Assembly: GCA_017419465.1 (NCBI GenBank) | Contig: JAFOLE010000042.1 | Span: 1 to 7,192 of the forward strand | DNA length: 7,192 bases | Reading direction: 5' to 3' | DNA from: Solobacterium sp. | GTDB taxonomy: Bacteria; Bacillota_I; Bacilli_A; Erysipelotrichales; Erysipelotrichaceae | Shown here: positions 1-5,007 of the stretch, piece after piece | Layout: every line of letters starts with the position of its first letter | Position numbering within the stretch: the first letter of the stretch is position 1 | The notes under the pieces: model-generated | Told to the model about the DNA's origin: nothing | What the model saw: the letters and a program-made list of their open reading frames with translations, nothing else | Databases searched by the model: none | Made by a program: the position numbers and the translations under genes

Positions 1-140
1 AGACCGCAGCCGCGTGCAGATGCCGTCACAAGAAGTGCCAGACCGGCCGGAAGACTCAGGGCAAATCCGATAAAATGCGACAGCGAAGAAATCGGATCTT
101 TCAGGCGGAATACATAGGATGTCTGTTTCATCACAGTCAT
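1..140 (-). CDS. trhA: Hemolysin III / TrhA (PAQR-type) membrane protein, N-terminal fragment
   Basis: Only the first 46 codons and two bases of the next lie in the window; the rest is beyond the left edge. The start ATG (138-140) has a strong GGAGG at 151-155, ten bases upstream; an in-frame second ATG at 129-131 is further from that site. The protein begins MTVMKQTSYVFRLKDP and continues with SLSHFIGFALSLPAGLALL, matching the family start, where a basic stretch with D/E-P and a conserved His (here D15, P16, H22) precedes the first membrane helix. Known family: seven-helix inner-membrane proteins related to PAQR receptors; despite the hemolysin name their accepted role is membrane-lipid/fluidity homeostasis. 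It diverges from the DUF1836 gene, and its promoter is threaded by palindromes that suggest repression. Family identity is likely, but it rests on the N-terminus only. Confidence 0.8.
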   Translation of the reverse strand, partial: MTVMKQTSYVFRLKDPISSLSHFIGFALSLPAGLALLVTASARGCG

Positions 141-176
141 AAATTATTCACCTCCAGATTGTTTAAATCGCATCAT

Positions 177-193
177 CGGTTATTAAATAACCG
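177..193. promoter_or_regulatory. Operator-like palindrome 1
   Basis: CGGTTATTAAATAACCG is a perfect inverted repeat: 8-base arms around a central A at 185. It lies just downstream of the predicted start (about 197) of the hemolysin III transcript, where a bound repressor would block elongation. Its 15-base core recurs at 212-226 with only the central base changed. No T-run follows on either strand, so a terminator is unlikely. Confidence 0.72.
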
Positions 194-203
194 TTACATC
201 TTC

Positions 204-232
204 AGAATATCGGTTATTTAATAACCTGTCAA
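204..232 (-). promoter_or_regulatory. Sigma-A promoter of the hemolysin III gene, with operator in the spacer
   Basis: On the minus strand TTGACA (232-227) is a perfect -35 box, followed by a 17-base spacer and TATTCT (209-204) as the -10. Transcription should start near 197, giving a leader of about 57 bases with GGAGG at 155-151. The spacer is almost exactly filled by the palindrome at 212-226, so a bound protein would compete with or distort RNA polymerase binding. Confidence 0.75.
212..226. promoter_or_regulatory. Operator-like palindrome 2
   Basis: GGTTATTTAATAACC is a perfect inverted repeat with 7-base arms around a central T at 219. Its centre is 34 bp from that of palindrome 1, a little over three helical turns. 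It sits between the -35 and -10 boxes of the minus-strand promoter and ends 25 bp before the -35 of the DUF1836 promoter. An A/T-rich, poorly matching stretch at 234-248 might be a third weak site; I do not claim it. Confidence 0.75.
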
Positions 233-251
233 CGGATTATCAATAAAACAT

Positions 252-281
252 TTGACGTTTTTTGGATTCCGAATCTATGAT
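252..281 (+). promoter_or_regulatory. Promoter of the DUF1836 gene (predicted leaderless transcript)
   Basis: TTGACG (252-257) and TATGAT (276-281) are separated by 18 bases. The expected start, about seven bases beyond the -10, falls on the A of the ATG at 288. No Shine-Dalgarno sequence lies between the -10 and the ATG, which agrees with a leaderless mRNA. Confidence 0.68.
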
Positions 282-287
282 TAGTCT

Positions 288-788
288 ATGAAAAACAACC
301 AGGTAACAGAAGAACTGAAATCCTTCCAGCTTCCCGCATGGAATGAAATACCGGACGTCGGTTTATACCTCGATCAGGTGACGAAGTATATCAACTCCTA
401 TCTCGGAGACTATGAGATGGGGGTAACGCCGTCGATGATCTCCAATTATGTCAAACTGAAGATCATCTCCCGGGAGGGAAAAAAGATCTACAGTCGGGAA
501 CGCATCGCCGCACTGATCTTCGTGGCGGTTACCAAAACCGTGCTCTCCATGGATCAGATCCGTGATGTGCTGGCAGAATTCAGTGCATCCGATTCTCATG
601 AGGCATGGTATACCGCATTCGTTCAGTCTTTGAAAAAGCATCTGAGCGAGTTTGAACAGCGGGCATTGCCGAAACCGGGCAGGGAGGAAAACGGATCGCT
701 GCTTGCGTTAATTACGGCGGCAGTCGCACATAAGATCTATCTCGATACCTATTTCCGAAAAAGACGGAACGAACAGACTTCTGGATGA
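288..788 (+). CDS. DUF1836 protein with MerR-like helix-turn-helix; putative regulator
   Basis: A 166-residue protein matching the Firmicutes DUF1836 family: LPAWNEIPDVGLYLDQV (15-31), then VTPSMISNYVKLKII (46-60), and KKIYSRERIAALI leading to LSMDQIRDVL (65-95). The 46-95 part follows the MerR N-terminal layout (a turn that reads 'NYVKLGLI', a wing with Y-S-R-E, then helices ending in an L-x-x-I-x-x-L motif), so I infer DNA binding; the family itself is functionally uncharacterised. The C-terminal half (about 100-160) is helical-looking, lacks recognisable ligand-binding motifs and ends with a basic FRKRR. ATG 288 is the only sensible start: TAG at 282-284 is in frame just upstream and the next Met is residue 44, inside the domain. 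No Shine-Dalgarno is visible. It diverges from the hemolysin III gene across two palindromes, making it the obvious candidate to bind them. Confidence 0.85.
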   Translation: MKNNQVTEELKSFQLPAWNEIPDVGLYLDQVTKYINSYLGDYEMGVTPSMISNYVKLKIISREGKKIYSRERIAALIFVAVTKTVLSMDQIRDVLAEFSASDSHEAWYTAFVQSLKKHLSEFEQRALPKPGREENGSLLALITAAVAHKIYLDTYFRKRRNEQTSG

Positions 789-803
789 CAGAAGTCTTTT
801 TTT
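775..803 (+). terminator. Intrinsic terminator of the DUF1836 gene
   Basis: A perfect 9-bp stem, AGACTTCTG (775-783) and CAGAAGTCT (789-797), has a five-base loop GATGA and a following run of T to 803. The TGA stop of the DUF1836 gene (786-788) lies inside the loop, so the terminator overlaps the end of the reading frame and the gene is probably monocistronic. Confidence 0.9.
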
Positions 804-896
804 ACCGGTAAGGGCAAATCCTGCAGGAATGTCCGTTTTGTGCCGTATTCATGATAGGATTTCAACATAGGGGCTGTAGAAAAAATTCACACCCGG

Positions 897-2213
897 ATGT
901 CGAAAGGAATTGTTCAACATTTTATGCAATTAAGAATTCTGCTTCTGCTTGCGGCATTTCTGCCGGTTGTCTATGATGCGTGGAAACTGCGGATCATTGA
1001 CCGGAAACGTCAGGAACCGCTGCCGGAAGAAGTACGTGACGTATATACCGAAGAACGCTGGAAGACGTTTGTCGCTCATAAGCATGATCTGCGGGTTCCG
1101 CATCTGATCGGGCAGGGGTGGAGCTTCCTGCTGGACTGCGTGATGATCCTGACACCGTTTTTTCTTCTGATTGAAAACTGGTCGCACGGAAACAATTATC
1201 ATGCGGTCGCAATCGCCGTCTTCCTGATGACTGTGATTCCGCTGCTCGTCAGTGTTCCTCTGGACTGGTACCGGTGCTTTAAGATCGATGAGAAGTACGG
1301 CCTGAACCGGCGTACAACCGCAGAGTTTGTAAAGGATCAGCTGGTCGATACGATCGGCGGATTTGTCCTTACGCTTCTGCTGTATGAACTGCTTGCCTTT
1401 ATTCTTCTGCATCTGCGTTCCTGGACGCATGGATTCTCAATTCCGGTACTCCATGGACTGTTGTTAACCGCCGGGATTGCGGCGGTGCTGATCATCTTCA
1501 TGTACGGCGCATCCTGGATCGCCTGGCGGCTGATGCGTATGCGGTATGTCTTTACACCGCTGGAAGAGGGAGACCTGAAGAACCGGATTCTCACGCTGAT
1601 CAAAGACAGCCGTCATCCGGTGAAGCGCATTGAAGTCTACAACGAGTCCAGCAAGAGCACATCAAAAAACGCATTTGTGCTGAAACTGCCGTTCTATCGT
1701 TCCATCGGAATCGCGGATAACTTTCTGAATGAGAATGCGGAAGAGGAATTGCTTGGGGTTCTGGCGCATGAGGCAGGGCATCTCAAGCATCGTCCCGATA
1801 TCCGGAACATTCTGACATGGATCATGGGAGGACTTGCCTTTGTGATTGCGGCGGTATGTATCCTGCATGGAGAATATATTGCCGTAATCGAACGTGCCTT
1901 TGAACAGGCATTCGGGTTAAGCCGGATGAATCCGGTGCTCTCGATCAGTATTGCCGGATGGCTTCTGACACCGCTGCTGTTTCCGTTCATGGTGTTCCGC
2001 AATTATACAAGCCGCTGTGAAGAATATGAGGCAGACCGCAATGCGGTCAGTGAAGGATACGGAGAGCCGCTGATCAAAACCTTCAAGGAACTTTCCAATG
2101 ATGAACTGGTCGATGTCAATCCGGCAGATGTGATCGAATTCCTGGAATATGATCATCCGGGCATGTATCACCGCATCTGTGCGATTCGAAAGGCGATCGC
2201 AAGTCAGGGTTAA
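897..2213 (+). CDS. M48 family (Ste24/CAAX prenyl protease 1-like) membrane zinc metallopeptidase
   Basis: A 438-residue integral membrane protease. The zinc motif HEAGH is at 291-295; the third ligand should be E376 in EEYEAD (375-380), with D380 the usual conserved Asp. Upstream, NESSKSTSKNAFV (249-261) matches the family's S-x-S-x-x-NA substrate-strand region, and EKYGLNRRTTAEFVKDQL (132-149) matches the Ste24 N-terminal domain. Hydrophobic segments are near 11-29, 76-93, 103-124, 150-172, 185-210, 309-330 and 347-369. Known family role: cleavage of membrane proteins or peptides at the inner membrane; in bacteria usually quality control, with no prenylated substrate required. The start is uncertain: ATG 897 has no ribosome site, and Met10 (924) has only AAAGGA 15 bases upstream. 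Five bases separate it from the next gene. No convincing promoter is visible in 804-896. The family is certain, the substrate unknown. Confidence 0.93.
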   Translation: MSKGIVQHFMQLRILLLLAAFLPVVYDAWKLRIIDRKRQEPLPEEVRDVYTEERWKTFVAHKHDLRVPHLIGQGWSFLLDCVMILTPFFLLIENWSHGNNYHAVAIAVFLMTVIPLLVSVPLDWYRCFKIDEKYGLNRRTTAEFVKDQLVDTIGGFVLTLLLYELLAFILLHLRSWTHGFSIPVLHGLLLTAGIAAVLIIFMYGASWIAWRLMRMRYVFTPLEEGDLKNRILTLIKDSRHPVKRIEVYNESSKSTSKNAFVLKLPFYRSIGIADNFLNENAEEELLGVLAHEAGHLKHRPDIRNILTWIMGGLAFVIAAVCILHGEYIAVIERAFEQAFGLSRMNPVLSISIAGWLLTPLLFPFMVFRNYTSRCEEYEADRNAVSEGYGEPLIKTFKELSNDELVDVNPADVIEFLEYDHPGMYHRICAIRKAIASQG

Positions 2214-2218
2214 TTGTT

Positions 2219-3244
2219 ATGAGTGAACTGTTGAAACGTCTGAGGAACCAGATACTCTATGGCGGGCTGTCCCGTGCCGGCTATAACGAGATCCGTCCCC
2301 GGCTGAATGAAGAAAACTACTATATGCTGGTGCGTGCCAGCGGAGCCGCGACAGTACTCGGCGGCGTCATGATCCTTCTGACGATGCTGGGGTTTGTGCG
2401 GGATTACGCACAGATTGCATACGTTGTGCTTACCTGGTGCTCCGCCGCGATTTTTCTCTTCGCGGTGACCTATGTTGCCTCACATCGCGATCTTGCGGTA
2501 CCGGCTCTGATGCTGGAGACTGCAGTACTGCTTGTCTATGCACTTCTGATCGGTACGGTAAAGACGGACAGCCCGAACAGCTATGCGGTCAGCTACAGTG
2601 CATTTATCGTGCTTGTGCCGCTTCTGCTTGTCGTTCCGCCGCTGCCCGTAATCCTGTTAATTACTGCCGCAAATTTCCTCGTTGCGGCGATCACCCCGTT
2701 CTATAAGACGCCGCAGGCGACAGGAATGGATATCATGAATGCGGTAACGTTTTCCATCATTGCCTGTCTGGTTCAGTTTCTGTATTCCAACCGCAACATG
2801 CGTCGGATCGCCAGTGAGCAGTTTATTTCCATGGATCACGATGTCGACGGTACCACACATCTTCAGAATGAAGCGGCGCTGCGGTCCATGATCAATACCT
2901 ATCTCGGCCGTCGTCTCAACGGGGAGGAAGCAGCACTGATTCTGATTCAGGTAAACCATCCGGAAGCGGAAATGCCGGAAGAGCAGAAGGAACGCCAGAT
3001 CCGGACCGCAAAAGTACTTCGCATGATGACCAGCCGCTATGAGCTGATCGGCCGTATCGGCAGTGAGACATTTGCGGTACTGTACCGGGAATGTTCCAAA
3101 GCGGATATGGACCGGCATTATACGGCGCTTCGGGAAGCACTTGCGGAAGAGTTCGGCGAAGATGGATTTGTGATCTCCGCAGCAGGGACACAGGCATCGG
3201 ATACCTTTGAAACGCTGTACCGCCGGGCATCCGAGCAGTTATAA
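2219..3244 (+). CDS. Membrane protein with degenerate GGDEF domain
   Basis: A 341-residue protein. An N-terminal cytoplasmic segment (1-38, with ILYGGLS and YNEIRPRLNEENYYML, typical of Firmicutes membrane GGDEF proteins) is followed by about six membrane helices (about 40-60, 66-87, 92-112, 124-140, 142-160, 174-190) and a C-terminal GGDEF-like domain (about 205-341). DGTTHLQN (210-217) aligns with the D-x-L-T-G-L-x-N signature and IGRIGSETF (277-285) with R-x-GGDEF. The core reads GSETF, and the metal-binding Asp strand reads ILIQVNHP (241-248) with Gln and Asn where Asp is expected. I infer no diguanylate cyclase activity; a role as sensor or c-di-GMP/nucleotide-binding pseudoenzyme is possible. 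The start ATG is five bases after the protease stop and has only a weak CAGGG site (2205-2209), so translation is probably coupled. No plus-strand terminator follows. Confidence 0.8.
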   Translation: MSELLKRLRNQILYGGLSRAGYNEIRPRLNEENYYMLVRASGAATVLGGVMILLTMLGFVRDYAQIAYVVLTWCSAAIFLFAVTYVASHRDLAVPALMLETAVLLVYALLIGTVKTDSPNSYAVSYSAFIVLVPLLLVVPPLPVILLITAANFLVAAITPFYKTPQATGMDIMNAVTFSIIACLVQFLYSNRNMRRIASEQFISMDHDVDGTTHLQNEAALRSMINTYLGRRLNGEEAALILIQVNHPEAEMPEEQKERQIRTAKVLRMMTSRYELIGRIGSETFAVLYRECSKADMDRHYTALREALAEEFGEDGFVISAAGTQASDTFETLYRRASEQL

Positions 3245-3273
3245 AAAAAGAATAATCGCCGCAGCGGTTATTC
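3243..3273 (-). terminator. Intrinsic terminator for the minus-strand small gene
   Basis: On the minus strand GAATAACCGC (3273-3264), a TGCG loop and GCGATTATTC (3259-3250) form a 10-bp stem with one G-T pair, followed by a seven-T run (3249-3243). The stop codon of the 50-codon gene (3270-3268) is inside the stem. On the plus strand the hairpin is followed by CTTAATGG, so it should act in one direction only. The T-run ends within the stop codon of the convergent GGDEF-like gene. Confidence 0.87.
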
Positions 3274-3420
3274 CTTAATGGTGATGGCGTCAATGATGCG
3301 CTGACGATGCTGGGGAGGTACCTGCAGTATCTGCATCAGTTCATCGATCGTCCATCCGGTTAATTCCAGCAGCACCTGCGTGTCAATGATGATGCGCGGG
3401 TTTTCTTTTTTCTCAGCCAT
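3268..3420 (-). CDS. Small 50-residue protein of unknown function
   Basis: A short gene with complete signals. ATG (3420-3418) has AGGAG at 3432-3428 seven bases upstream, there is a TATAAT promoter further up, and a terminator overlaps the stop. The protein starts MAEKKENPRIIIDTQVLLEL and ends RQRIIDAITIKE. After a charged, probably flexible N-terminus (1-8), residues 14-47 are amphipathic: a likely helix (TQVLLEL), GWT turn, helix (IDELMQILQV), PPQ turn, and helix (HRQRIIDAI). This resembles a small helical or helix-turn-helix-like fold. No signal peptide, membrane segment or cysteine is present. I do not recognise the family. It is convergent with the GGDEF-like gene and divergent from the DMT transporter. 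The signals make it a likely real gene, although the function is unknown. Confidence 0.8.
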   Translation of the reverse strand: MAEKKENPRIIIDTQVLLELTGWTIDELMQILQVPPQHRQRIIDAITIKE

Positions 3421-3432
3421 ATTGCGTCTCCT

Positions 3433-3456
3433 GCGTATCGGGAATCAATGATACGC
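3433..3456 (-). promoter_or_regulatory. Leader hairpin / inverted repeat upstream of the small gene
   Basis: GCGTATC (3433-3439) and GATACGC (3450-3456) form a perfect 7-bp inverted repeat with a 10-base loop. In the minus-strand mRNA it would span about +8 to +31 and end immediately beside the AGGAG ribosome site (3432-3428). It could be an operator, an RNA stabiliser or a structure that modulates ribosome access; sequence alone does not decide. Confidence 0.5.
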
Positions 3457-3469
3457 ACTTTCTGTCCAC

Positions 3470-3498
3470 ATTATACGACGTTTCCCGTGTGCGCAAAA
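3470..3498 (-). promoter_or_regulatory. Promoter of the 50-residue protein gene
   Basis: A consensus TATAAT is on the minus strand at 3475-3470. Seventeen bases upstream lies TTTTGC (3498-3493), a weak -35. The expected start near 3463 gives a leader of about 43 bases containing the inverted repeat and the ribosome site. Confidence 0.7.
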
Positions 3499-3512
3499 GA
3501 CGGCGCTGTTCA

Positions 3513-3521
3513 TGCTAAAAT
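3513..3521 (+). promoter_or_regulatory. Extended -10 promoter of the DMT transporter
   Basis: TGCTAAAAT is an extended -10 (TG-n-TAAAAT) with no convincing -35. Transcription would begin near 3528-3529, on or next to the preferred ATG at 3529, so the transcript may be leaderless or nearly so. The promoter is back to back with that of the small minus-strand gene. Confidence 0.5.
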
Positions 3522-3528
3522 GGGAGCC

Positions 3529-4407
3529 ATGGATTTGAAATCAGCAAAGGCGCTGTTTGCGCTGATCATATCGATCATGATCTGGTCGGCCAGCTTCATT
3601 GCGACAAAGTTTGCATATGCGGCATTTACGCCGCTGACGCTGTGCTTTATCCGTACTGCACTTGCGGCATTGATCATGCTGGGAATCCGCTTTGTCCGGA
3701 GGGAGCCGCTGAAACTTGCAGAGGAGGACCGCCGGCCGGTGCTTCTGTCCGCGCTGTTTGGCGTGGCAATCTACTATGCGCTCGAGAACATCGGTGTTGC
3801 GCTTACTTCCGCCGGCAATGCGTCCATCATCACCGCCGTCTATCCGATCTCCACAATACTGGTCGGCGCGATGTTCTTTCATGACCGCATTCCGTTCAAA
3901 CAGGTGATTGGCATTCTGATCGCCATCGGCGGTATTGTTGTCCTGACAGCTGATCCGCTCGGCGGGGGCGGGGAACATGCCATGACAGGAAATCTTCTGC
4001 TCATCTTCAACGGATTCATGTGGGGACTTTACAACTATCTGACACAGGAAGTCAGTGAGAAGACGAGCACGTCTGCGCTGACATTCTTTCAGACCATGGC
4101 CGGCGCTGTCTTTCTTGTCCCGGTGCTTCTTCTTGACATGCCGATTACAATCGGTACAATCACGCCGGCCGTTGCCTTTGCCGTACTGTTTCTTTCGGCC
4201 GGCTGTTCGGTTGGTGCCTATTATCTGTATAATATCGGGCTGCGCGGGGTCTCCGCCGGCACTGCCGCATCGATGCTGAATCTGATGCCGGTGTTCGGAC
4301 TGATCTTTTCGAGAATCTTCCTGCATGAAGTGATTGCGGCGCGTCAGCTGATCGGCGGTGCACTTGTCATTGTCGGCGTACTTCTGTCACTTTGGATGGA
4401 GAAATAA
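3529..4407 (+). CDS. DMT superfamily (EamA) transporter
   Basis: A 292-residue ten-helix permease of the drug/metabolite transporter superfamily, with two EamA repeats (about 10-140 and 154-289). Each repeat ends with the family pattern of an acidic or His residue, a short loop and a Gly-rich helix: HDRIPFKQVIGILIAIGG (118-135) and HEVIAARQLIGGALVIVGV (266-284). YNIGLRGVSAGTAASMLNLM (234-253) is the usual penultimate region. The substrate cannot be told; family members export amino acids, metabolites or drugs. The frame is open from 3448, but the extra N-terminus would overlap the divergent promoter of the small gene and has no membrane character, so Met at 3529 is preferred. ATG 3520 is an alternative, but neither has a well-spaced ribosome site (GGGAG at 3522-3526 is only two bases from 3529). 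It is transcribed alone and closed by a strong terminator. Confidence 0.93.
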   Translation: MDLKSAKALFALIISIMIWSASFIATKFAYAAFTPLTLCFIRTALAALIMLGIRFVRREPLKLAEEDRRPVLLSALFGVAIYYALENIGVALTSAGNASIITAVYPISTILVGAMFFHDRIPFKQVIGILIAIGGIVVLTADPLGGGGEHAMTGNLLLIFNGFMWGLYNYLTQEVSEKTSTSALTFFQTMAGAVFLVPVLLLDMPITIGTITPAVAFAVLFLSAGCSVGAYYLYNIGLRGVSAGTAASMLNLMPVFGLIFSRIFLHEVIAARQLIGGALVIVGVLLSLWMEK

Positions 4408-4437
4408 TAATCATCCGTTTTGATCTGCGTTAATTTC

Positions 4438-4469
4438 AGCACTGTACGGTTATCGGTACAGTGCTTTTT
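4438..4469 (+). terminator. Intrinsic terminator of the DMT transporter gene
   Basis: A perfect 10-bp stem, AGCACTGTAC (4438-4447) and GTACAGTGCT (4456-4465), has loop GGTTATCG and a run of T to 4469. It lies 31 bases after the transporter stop. The minus-strand side lacks a T-run, so it terminates plus-strand transcription only. Confidence 0.93.
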
Positions 4470-4506
4470 CTGTCCGGCAGTATGGTAAAGCCAGGAGGTA
4501 ACAACG

Positions 4507-4719
4507 ATGGAACACAATGACTGGACACTCAGCATCGAACCCGGCATCGCCGAGCTCTCTCCCGAACAGACCGTAATGATCCTGCGCTCCTTTATGAATG
4601 ATGAAGCGTCATGGACTGCCGCACGAAAGGCGGGGATCACCATACCACAGGCAGAACAGTGCGTTATGGATCTCTGGAACATCTTCTCCTGGCGCAAGCG
4701 GGTCATGTCCAATGCCTGA
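4507..4719 (+). CDS. Small 70-residue helix-turn-helix-like protein, unknown function
   Basis: A near-perfect AGGAGG (4493-4498) eight bases before the ATG marks this as a real gene. After a tail starting MEHNDWTLSIEP, LSPEQTVMILRSFM (17-30) looks like a helix, and WTAARKAGITIPQAEQCVMD (36-55) has helix-turn-helix spacing (Ala-rich helix, G-I-T turn, second helix). The C-terminus, WRKRVM, is basic. It has no cysteine pair, signal peptide or membrane helix. I do not recognise the family. It lies 37 bases beyond the transporter terminator, so it needs its own promoter; a weak TATGGT at 4481-4486 has no clear -35. Its end overlaps the next small gene by eight bases (start ATG 4712), implying translational coupling and related work. 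A small DNA-binding or adaptor protein is an inference. Confidence 0.75.
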   Translation: MEHNDWTLSIEPGIAELSPEQTVMILRSFMNDEASWTAARKAGITIPQAEQCVMDLWNIFSWRKRVMSNA

Positions 4720-4948
4720 CCGGCTGTTCCGCTACCGCACGCAGGCACTGTTTCAAAACCGCATCAGTCCCCGTGAAAAACAGGATCTTCTGGTCCGCTG
4801 TTATCATGCACGGATCGATCCTGCCCAGGCCGCAGTCCTGCTGGAAATGCGCAGGCAGGAAGTGGAGAACTGGTACCTTCGTCTGGCACTGTCCATAGCG
4901 CAGACCGAACTTCAGAGAGTCAGCGAATCCCAACCGCTTCATCGCTGA
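4712..4948 (+). CDS. Small 78-residue helix-turn-helix-like protein, unknown function
   Basis: The ATG at 4712 lies inside the last codons of the preceding gene, whose TGA is at 4717-4719. No good ribosome site is seen, so initiation by coupling is likely. The frame is open further upstream (first ATG at 4598), but that extension would overlap the well-initiated preceding gene and is not favoured. The protein is basic. ISPREKQDLLVRCYHARI (18-35) leads into AQAAVLLEMRRQEVENWYLR (38-57), which resembles the helix-turn-helix pattern of site-specific DNA-binding proteins ('A-x-L-L-x-x-x-x-x-x-V-x-x-W'). The order of a short S-P helix then a turn motif mirrors that of the preceding 70-residue protein (LSPEQ, then WTAARKAGIT), so they may be distant paralogues. 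The C-terminus is a polar tail. The last bases lie within a long hairpin. Confidence 0.7.
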   Translation: MPDRLFRYRTQALFQNRISPREKQDLLVRCYHARIDPAQAAVLLEMRRQEVENWYLRLALSIAQTELQRVSESQPLHR

Positions 4949-4956
4949 CTCCTCTG
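4913..4956 (+). other. Long imperfect hairpin between the small genes and pdp
   Basis: CAGA-GAGTCAGCGA (4913-4926) pairs with TCGCTGACTC-TCTG (4942-4956, with one bulged C at 4952) around a 15-base loop, a stem of 14 pairs. It includes the last codons and the TGA of the second small gene, and ends eight bases before the pdp TATAAT. No T-run follows, so it is not a typical intrinsic terminator. It could act as a Rho-independent pause, an mRNA 3' stabiliser, or a protein-binding operator overlapping the -35 region of the pdp promoter. Confidence 0.6.
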
Positions 4957-4963
4957 TCCGCGG

Positions 4964-4969
4964 TATAAT
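4964..4969 (+). promoter_or_regulatory. TATAAT -10 box upstream of pdp
   Basis: A consensus TATAAT is 38 bases before the pdp ATG. The -35 position falls in the right arm of the long hairpin and has no good match to TTGACA, so activation or an operator effect is possible. The expected start is near 4976, leaving a leader of about 32 bases that holds AAAGGAG (4992-4998). Confidence 0.65.
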
Positions 4970-5007
4970 GAATTTACAGATGTATTGTCTTAAAGGAGTA
5001 TGGAAAC

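Noticed and set aside
3250..3273. Plus-strand terminator for the GGDEF-like gene
   Set aside because: The hairpin is present, but on the plus strand it is followed by CTTAATGG rather than a T-run; it serves the minus strand.
3448..3528. 27-codon N-terminal extension of the DMT transporter
   Set aside because: It overlaps the promoter and leader of the divergent small gene, contains non-membrane Cys/His-rich sequence and has no ribosome site; the family normally starts shortly before the first helix.
3541..4326. Long open frame on the minus strand (261 codons) inside the DMT transporter gene
   Set aside because: It lies antisense to a clear ten-helix transporter, its translation is low-complexity Arg/Asp/Gln-rich without domain motifs, and it has no ribosome site.
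4598..4711. Upstream extension of the 78-residue gene in the same frame
   Set aside because: It would overlap most of the preceding gene, which has an excellent AGGAGG, and its residues look like noise; start at 4712 fits stop-start coupling.
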